Assembly: GCA_965198495.1 (NCBI GenBank) | Contig: CBDAPL010000001.1 | Span: 186,001-250,000, forward strand | Reading direction: 5' to 3' | Length of the DNA stretch: 64,000 bases | Source: RH-AL1 sp965198495 | GTDB lineage: Bacteria > Pseudomonadota > Alphaproteobacteria > Rhizobiales > Beijerinckiaceae | Shown: positions 52,701 to 61,700 of the stretch, one piece after another | How the letters are laid out: every line of letters starts with the position of its first letter | How positions within the stretch are numbered: the stretch's first letter is position 1 | Made by a program: the position numbers and the translations under genes | Notes under the pieces: model-generated | Told to the model about the DNA's origin: nothing | The model's input: the letters and a program-made list of their open reading frames with translations, nothing else | The model's database searches: none

Positions 52701-55700
52701 TGTTCCCGTTGTTCGCCTCGACCAGCAAGCCCTGGCCGTACGCGGTCGCCGGCGTCGCGAAGCTCGCGCCGGTGATCTCCGAGAAGGTGTCCGTGCCTTT
52801 GGCGTCGGCACTCACGATGGCGCCCGTGCCGATCGTCGCTTCCGTGTCCTTCGTGATGCTCGTCACTTCCAGCGAGCCGCCGGCGCCGACAGCCGAGACG
52901 CCGAGCGACCCGGCGACCGCCGCCACGCGGGTCTCGTCGCTGGCGAGCACGAGGACGTTGTTGCCGGCGGAGACGCTGGCGGCCGCGCCGATCGAGGCGA
53001 TGGTGCTGTCGTTGAGCACGAGCACGCTGGCGGCGCCGGCGGTCGGGCCACCGGCCGAGATGGCGGCCGCGAGGCCGGCGTAGTCCTCGGTCGCCGCCGC
53101 GCTCACCGCCACGTCGTCGGCCGCGCTGACCTGGGCGCGGGCGCCGATCGTCGCCGACGTCGTCCCGTCGTAGGCGGTGGCGCTCGCGCCCGCGCCGATG
53201 CCGAGCTGTGCCGAGCCGGGCAGGGTCAGCACGTAGAAATCGCTCGCCGCGCTGACGGTGACGCTCTGCGCGGCGGCGGCCTGCTGGACGTCCTTCTGGT
53301 CGATCTGCGCGTTCGATCCGATCGTCGCGGTCGTGGTGCTGACCACCACCGGTATGTCGAGCGAGAAACCGGCGGATATGACGCCCGCTCCGATCGCGAA
53401 GGAGCGGACCGAGTTGCCGCTCGCCGCGCTGACGATGACGCCCCGCGCGGACCCGATGGTCGGGTTCTCCACCCGCTCCTCGAGCAGGAGATCACCGCCC
53501 GCCGCCGTGATCGCGTCCGTGGTCGTCGGCGCCGCCGCCACGTTGGCGGCGACCGAGACTCCCGGTCCCGTATTGGTTGGGTTGAAGGTGTCGTTCGCCC
53601 CGTAAGCCTCGAAGCTCGCGGCGTAACCGGAGGTGTAGGTCAGCGCGGCGTCGTAGCCCAGCGCCGTCACCATCGCGCTGGCATCGATCGAGGCGGTGGT
53701 CGTCACGTTCGCGACGCTGACGCCGAGCGAGGCACCGGCGCCGCCCGCGGCGACCGTCCCGTCCACGAGATCGGCCGTGGACGTGTTGTTGGCGAGCACG
53801 GCGACGTTGCCGGTGGCGAGCAGCGAAGCGTTGCTCCCGACTTCCGCGTTCGTGCTGCCGGTAAGATCGTAGACCGTCAGCGCACCCGTGATCCCGGTCG
53901 TGAACCCGGAGTCGGCGCCCGAGAAGCTCTCGGTGCTGGTCGCCTGCACGACAATGCTGCCGACGCCGGTCGCGGGAGCGGCGAGGTTTCCGGCGGTCAT
54001 GGTCGCGTAGGGTGCAACCGTGGCGGCGGTCGTAGGATCGAGGGCGACGACCACCACGCCGGCGCCCCCGCCGACCGCGAGCGTTGCCGCCGAAGCGGAA
54101 GACACATCCGTCGCGCTCGTCGCGGCAACGATGGCGGCCCCGGCCGTGGTGATCCGCGTGCGGTCGCCATTCGCCAGGCTGGTGTCGCCCAAGCTCGCCG
54201 TCGTCGCGCTTCCATCGCCGATGGTCACGACGGCGCCTGCGACGCCGACCGCGGCGACATCCGTAAGTTCCGACGAGTAGGTGTGATTAGTCGTGGCGGT
54301 GATCCGCGCGGAGCCCGCGTTGACGGTGCTCGCGTCCTCGACGGCGGCGGCGTTGGTCGCCGAGACCGCGATGATCGCCGCGCCGCCGGCGCCACTGATG
54401 CCGACGGCGAAGGAATTGACGTATTGGCTGGCGGTGACGTCATCGAGCGTCGTCACCCGGAAAGCCCCGCCGGCGTTGATGGTCGCGCCCTGCACGGTGG
54501 CGGTCGTGCCGCTCGGGATCGCGCTCGACGGGGACTGCAGGTACATCGCCGAGGCGATCGAGTATTGCGACTGCTCGGTCTGCGCCATCGTCGCGGCGCC
54601 GGTCACGTTGCTGTCGCTGGAGCTGCCGAGACCTCCGCCGCCCAGAATGGTGCCGCTGCCGGTGCTCGTCTGTCCATCGAAGTAGCTCGTCCCGCCGACC
54701 GAGGACAACTGGCTCGATTGGTCCGGCGTCACACCGTTCGTGATGGCGATGAGGTCGAGGGCGCCGGCGAGCGCGACGAGTCCCCCGCCGATGCTGTCGG
54801 CGGAGGAATCCGCTACCTTGTTGGAGATCGCGGCGACCTGGACTGACCCTGTCGCGTTGACCGTCGTGCTGCTCAGGATGGCGGCGGCGGTCGTGTTGGA
54901 TACGACCTCGACGTCGATGGCACCCGCCGCGCCCACGCTGATGGGGTTGTCGGGATCGACGTTGAAGGCGCCGGCCGCCGAGGCATCGACGCCGACGATC
55001 ACGGTGGTGTCGCGGGCGTTGACCACGACGTTCTGCCGGCCGGCCTCAGCATTGACGTCGCCGACGACGTTGATCAGCGCGTTCGATCCGATCGTGGCTT
55101 GGGTCACATCGACGACGATCTCCGCCGAGGCGAGGCCGGCGATACCGGCGAAGAAGCCCAGGGCGCCGTCCGCGTTGATCGAGACGATGCTCTCGCCGGA
55201 ATTCGCCTGAACGATCAGGCCCTGCTCGGGTGCCGTGCCCGTGGCGTTGGCGCCCGTGTAGCCGGTGAAGGTGTTCTTTCCCTCGGCCAGCGCCGTCACC
55301 GTGGCGTCGTCGCCGATCGTCGCCGTCGTGGTCTTCACGATCACCGCCGCGTCGATCGCGGCTCCGGCGCCGGCCACGGTCACGCCGAGGCCGAGGGTGC
55401 CGACGACATCGATGGTGCGGGTCTGGTCGTCGGCCGCCACCACGACGTTGCCGCCGGCGATCACGGTCGTCTTCGCGTTGGCGGAACTGGCGATCGTGGC
55501 TTCCGTGTCGTCGTGCACCGCGAAGCCGACCAGGTTGCCGGCCACGCCGACCTGGCCGCCGATGGCGGCCGCGCCGGCCGTATTGGCGACGTCCTCGCTG
55601 GCGTTGGCGGTCACGGTCACGTCGCCGCCCGCCGCGACCAGGCTGCCCGCGCCGATCGAGGCCTTCGTCGTGGTGTTGACCACCGCGACGTCGGCGCCGG

Positions 55701-58700
55701 CACCGACGCCGACTTCGCCCGCGCCCGCCGCCGAGCCGGCCGCATCGAGGAGGTAGACGTCGTTGGAGGCGTTGACGGTGACGGCCTGCTTCAACCCGGC
55801 CGTGTTGTTCGCCCCCTGGTTGACGGACACGCCGGCGCCGATCGACGCCTCGGTGTCGGTGATGACGATGGGAACGTTGCCGGAGAGCGCGAGCGCGACT
55901 TCGCCGGCGATCGCGCCGGCCGCCGTCGCCGTGCGCGAGGCCTGCGCGTCGGTCGCGTCGACGATCACGCCCTGCAGCGTCTGAGTGTTCGGCTGCGCCT
56001 GTCGATCCAAAATGAACAGCGATCCGCCTTCGACGAAGGCCGCGTTGGCCGTCGTGGGCGTGCTGTCGGTCCCGAGTTGGCCGGACAGGCCGGACGCGCT
56101 GGTCGTTCCGGGCAGCGCCGCGTCGAGCACGCCGGCGAGCGGATTGACGAAGATCCCTGTGAAGCCGACGGTCTCGGTCAGCGGATTTGTTTCGCCCAGC
56201 GCGACGACCGTCGCGCCGGCGCCGATCGCCGCCTGAGTGGTCTGCACGATGACGTCGAGACCGAGCGCCGCGCCGAGGCCGACCTCGCCCGCGAGGCCGG
56301 CGGAGCCGATCAGCCGATCGACTTCCCCGGTGTTGCCGGCGACGACCACCACGTTGCCTCTCGCCGTCACCTGGTCGTTCGTCGCGATGGCGGCGAGCGT
56401 GCTGCCGAGCGCCGTGTCCACGGAAATCGTGCCGGCGGCGCCGACCTCGCCGCCGATCGCCAGACCCGCGACGAGCGAGTAGACGTTCTGGACACTCTGG
56501 GCATCGACGACGACGTCGCCCCCCGCGATGATCGTGGTGGCCGCCGTCGGCGCCGCCGCGGCCTGGGCCAGCGTCGCGCCCGCCGGCAGCGTGCCGTTCG
56601 GGTCTTCGCCGATGAAGGCGTCGGTGTTCTTGCTGATGATGTTGATGTCGCCGGCGCCGGCGAGGCCCGTTTCACCCGCCCCACCGACCGCGCCCGCGAG
56701 ATCGACGATGGTCGTCGAATCTCCCGCCACGACGGCGACGCTCGCCGGCTTCAGGTTCGTGCCGATGACGACGCCCTGGCCGATGAAGGCCTGCGTCGTA
56801 TCGGCGACGACGCTCGAAGTGATGCTTCCGGCAAGGCCGGTCTCGCCGGCGACGGCGAAGCCGAGCGCGGCGTCGAGGAAGCGCTCGCCGTTCATCGCCG
56901 CGACGGTCACCGCGCCGTTGGCGTCGACGCTCGAGCCGTCACCGATGGAAGCGATCGTCTGGTCGACGACGACGGCGAGCGCGCCGGCCCCTCCGACCGC
57001 CGCCTCGCCGCTCACCGCCACCGCGCCGGCAACGTCGACGAACTGCGAGCTGTTGGTGGCGGCCACGGTGACGCCGGTTGTCGTCTGGTTCGCGGCGGCG
57101 CGCGCCGTCACGGCAGCATCCTGCCCGATGGAGGCCTGGACGGTGCCGGTCTCGACCACGGGCGTGATCGCCCCGCCGATGGCGTTGGTGCCGCTCGCCG
57201 AGCCTTCCACGGCGACGTTGATGAATTGGTTCGAGCCGGCGGCGACGGCGGCGATGGATCCGCCGGTCAGCGTCGTCTTGTCGTTGGCGTCCGAGGCGAC
57301 GGTCGCCGACGCGCCGTTGAGATCGACGGTGGTGACGAGCGAACCGCCGACGGCCTGCTCGCCGGCGATCGCCACCGCGCCGGCGATGTTGAGGTCGGTG
57401 AGCGCGTTGGTCGCGCCCACCGCGATGGCGCCGCCGCCGACGCTGATCGTCGAGCCGGCCGCGACCGACGCGGTCGAGCTGACGCTCTCGACCACCGCGC
57501 CGACGATCCCGACGAGCCCGGTCTCGTCGGCGAGCGCGGCGCTGGCCTGGAACAGCCCGACGTCCTGGGAGGCGGTCGACGAGATGGTCACCGTGCCGCC
57601 GCCGGTGATGGACGAGTACACGCCCGGCTGAGCGGCCCGCGTGCCGCTCGCGGGCTGAGCCACCTGGCCTTGAAGCTCCGCCGAGACCGAGCTGAGATCG
57701 AGGATGATGCCGCTCGACACGCCGACGCCGACGTTGCCGAGCGTCGCCGCGAGGTCGCCCACCAGCGCGCGCGCCGCGGTCTGGTCGGAGGCCGAGATGG
57801 TGACCCCGTTCGTGACGTTGATCGCGGCGCCTCGCCCGACCGTCGCGCTCACGTCGTTGTCGATGAACTGGAGCGAGAACCCGCCCTGGATCGCGACCTT
57901 CGAGCCCGAGGCCGCGCCGGCGATGACTTCCGTATAATAGTTGTTCTCGCCGAGCAGCTTGTCCTCCGCAGCGTCCGATCCCAACGTCGAGATCAGGCTC
58001 TTGGCGTCGTTGAGGAGGTTGCTGCCGATCTTGTTGGTGCCGCTCGCGCCGAGCTGGTCGCCATCGGTCGAGAGATCGGTCTGCGCATCGGCGACGAGGG
58101 TGGCGACGTAGGCGGTCGGGTTGTCGACCAGGTTGTTCGTCGCCGTGACGGACACGCTCGTCGCGTTGATGTTGCTGTTGGCGCCGATCGAGGCGGAATA
58201 GGTGTCGTTGGAGACCACCGCCGCGACGGAGGCGCCGACGCCGTTGCCTTTGGTCGACAGGCTGCCGCCCCAGGCGCGCGATGCCAGCTCGCTGGTGTTC
58301 GTCGCGGACACCGCGAGCGCGCCGGCGGTCGTCTGGGGGCCCGAGGACACGGTCGGGTCGATCGACACGTTGTCACCCAACGATGCTTCCGTGGTCGAGG
58401 TGGAGATCGCGAGGGCGACGGCGCCGGCGACCGAGATCTGCTGACCCGTCGCGCCCGACATCGCCACGGCGGTGAACTCCAGGGCGAAAGGCGTGTCCGT
58501 GTTCTCGGTCGTCGTGGCCGAGAGCGTGACGGCGCCGGGTGTCGTGACCGTGGTGCTGCTCGCGACGCTGGCCGTCGTGGCGTTGTCGATGAAGGCGAGG
58601 CCGGCGCCGATGCCGAGACCGATCTTCGAGCCGGCGCCTTGCGCCGAGGTTTGCACCGAGGCCGCGTCGCCGACCGCCTGAACGTTGCCGTCGTCGTTAG

Positions 58701-61700
58701 CCGTGACGCTGAGGCCGCCGGTGAGAGCGATGGTCCGCGTGCCGCCGGAGGAATTCAGGATCTGCGCCGAGACAGTATCGCCGGTGATCGTCGCGCCGAG
58801 CGCGGCCGCGGCGGAAAGCTTGCTCGTGTTGCTGCCGCCGAACCCCTGCAGGTCGGCCTTGATAGAGGAGACCTGGCCCTGGGCGGTGGTGACGTAGCCC
58901 TTCGCGGTGTTGAAGGCGCTGTAGATGTCGCCCGCGGCGCTGATATCGTCGCCGAGGTTGAGCACGTCGAGGCTCAAGACCTTGTTGCTGTAGGTCGAGG
59001 CGGAGTTCGAGGCCTGGCCGGCGGAGTTGCCGGCGGTCGCCCCGGTGCCCGCGAGATCGCCGCCGTCGCTCGACAAATTGGCGAACGCCGCGCCCCCGGC
59101 GACGGCGGTGGAGTTGGCGACGTAGGTGTGCTCGGTGAATGCGTTCAGCGTCAGCGATCCGCCGGCGCCGGTGGTCGTCACGTCGCGATCGAGCGTCGCC
59201 ACGGTCTGCGAGGTGATGCCGTCGTTGATCGTCTGGCCGAACAGCAGGGTGGTGACCGGTGCCAGGAGTCCGGCGCCGGTGATGACGGCCACCGAGCCGC
59301 CGACCGCGACCCCGCCGCCCGAGCTCGACCCCTGCGCGCTGGTATCGCCGAAGGCGTTGGCGGTGTTGGTGCCCCCGCTGGTGGCGGTGATGAGGACGGG
59401 CCCGGCCGCGTCCAGCGCCGTGGCGTTGCTGGCGATCGTGGCGATGGTGTTCTCATGGAGCACCGTCGCGGCCACCACCGCGTCGAGCGCCGTGCCGCCG
59501 GCCGCGCCGCCCGAGGCCTCGCTGTCGGTGCTCATGATGGAGGTGGCCACGACCGTCACGGCGCCGGCGCCGGTGACGCTGCCGGTGCCGATCGAGGCCT
59601 GGCTCGTCTGCAGCACGCCGTTCAGCGCCACCGTGGCACCGACGCCGAGCTTGCTCCCGGTTATACCGGCGCCAACGGGCGAGGCGATCACGGTGGACGT
59701 GCCCTCGTTTTCGGCCTCGATCGTGACCGCGCCGCCGCTCAGCTTGACGGTGCCGGCGTTGTCGACGAGCGCCGTGCTGCTGGTGCCGACCGCGTCGATG
59801 GCCAGGGCGCCGGCGACGCCGATCCCTGCACCGCCGGCGCCGGCCTCGGCCGTCGCGGAGAAGACGTCCGTGTAGGCCGCGGGCGCGACGGCGGAGGGGG
59901 CGTATTCGGGCGACTCGACGGCGACCGTGCCGTTGAGCGCCGTCACCGTCAGCCCCGACGCCGCATAGGTGCCGGCGGTCGTCGCCGCCGTGCCGCCGGA
60001 CTCCGCGACGTTGACGGTCGCCGGCGCGGTGCCGCTCGGGGTGAAGCCGAGCTCGGCGTTGTTGACGCTGTCGACGAGCGTCAGGGCCACCGCGGCGCCG
60101 ATGGCCGCCCCGCCGTTCCCGCCGGTGGTGGTGGTCATGCCGTTGGTGGTGGTGGTGGTGGCCGCGGCGGACGTCCCCACGGCGCTGCCGTCGGCCAGCG
60201 AGATGCCCCCCACGTTCGCCATCGCGGTGACGCTCAGCGGACCGCCGGCGTTGACGCCCACCGTCGAGGGCACGTAGGCCTGGACGCTGCTGGTGGTGAA
60301 GTCGAGCCCGATCGCCGCCGCGACCGAGATGCTGTTCTCGGTCGTCGCCGCCATCTTGCCCGACATCGAGGCCGCCGTCGCCAGCTTGCCTTGGAGCGTC
60401 TTCAGCGGCCCGAGGTTCGTGAGCGCGGCGGGTAGTTTGCCGAGCGCGCCGGACGCGAGCGACGTGATGGTTGCCGCGACGCCGCCGGATGAACTGCCGG
60501 AACTCGAACCGCTGGCGGGAGCCGCCCCGGCGGCCGACGCGGTTGCGCTGGCGCTGCCGAGCGATGAGCCGGCGGCGGCGAAAGTCACGGCACCGCCGGC
60601 ATCGATGCCGGCGGAGGTGGTGGCCAGCACCTCGTCGTCGGCCAGGCTGATGGCGAAAGCCGCGCCGATGTCGGCCTTGCCGCCGGCCACCTTACCGCTC
60701 GCCGTCGCGGACTCGGAGGCGACCTGCGTCGCGCTGACCGAGACCGCGCCGCCCGCGTTGAGGCCGCCGTCGATGGCGCCGATCGTCGCCTGCGTCTGGT
60801 CGCTGACCAGGGAGATCGCGCCGACGGGCGTCAGGCCCAAGGTGCCCCCGGACGTGCCCTGGCGCGCGGTGGTGACGGCCGCGTGGTTGGCGTCCGCGAT
60901 CAGCGTCACCGCGCCGACGCCGGTGTCGTTCATGTTGCCGCCGGCGATGGTCGCGCCGTCGTCGATCTCGGCGGAGGACTGCGTGCCGACGAGGTTGAAG
61001 GCCAGCGAGGCGCCGACGCCGATCGACGTCCCGCCCGACGTGCCGACCGGCAGCGCCGCCACGGTCGACGTGCTCGCGTTGTCCGAGAGCAACGTGACCG
61101 ACCCGTCGCCGGCGGACGGCATCGTCGCCCCGGTGATCGGCGTGATGGTGACGTTGGCGTTCTTCGTCACCTCGGCGACGCTGTCCGAGCCGATCACGGC
61201 CACGGCCAAGGCGCCGGCGACGCCGATGCCGGCCCCGCCCGCGCCGGAGGAGGCGGACGCGCCGAACGTGTCGATCCAGCTCAAGGCGGCGGTAGAGGAC
61301 GCGGCGGTAGAGGACTTGGGGAGAGGTTGGCCGGGAACGACCGGCGTTTCCACCACCTGTCCCTCCATCCCCGCTTCCTCGGGGATGAGGAGGTTGGATT
61401 GCAGCGCCGACACCGTCAGCGAACCGACGTTGTAGACGCCCGCCGTCGTTCCGCCCGCCACGTTGGTGGCCGTCACGCCGGAGGCCTGCGTGCCCGCGCC
61501 GAGCGTCGCCTCGTTGGTGCTGTCGATGAGCGTGATGGCGACGGCCGCGCCCACCGCCGTGCCGCCCGAGCTGGACGGCGGCGGGCCGCTCGGTGACGTC
61601 GTGGTGGCCGCCGCCGAGGTCGCGACCGCGCTGGCATCGGCGGCGGCGCCGCCGTCCGTGTTGGCGACGGTGGTGATGGCGAGGCCGCCCGCCGCCTTGA

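Noticed and set aside
44662..60435. Very long plus-strand open frames opposite tpsA (1,051, 2,126 and 1,778 codons)
   Set aside because: Translations are Arg/Gly/Asp/Ala/His-rich, without hydrophobic cores or family motifs. They mirror the GC-rich codon pattern and repeats of the real gene on the other strand.
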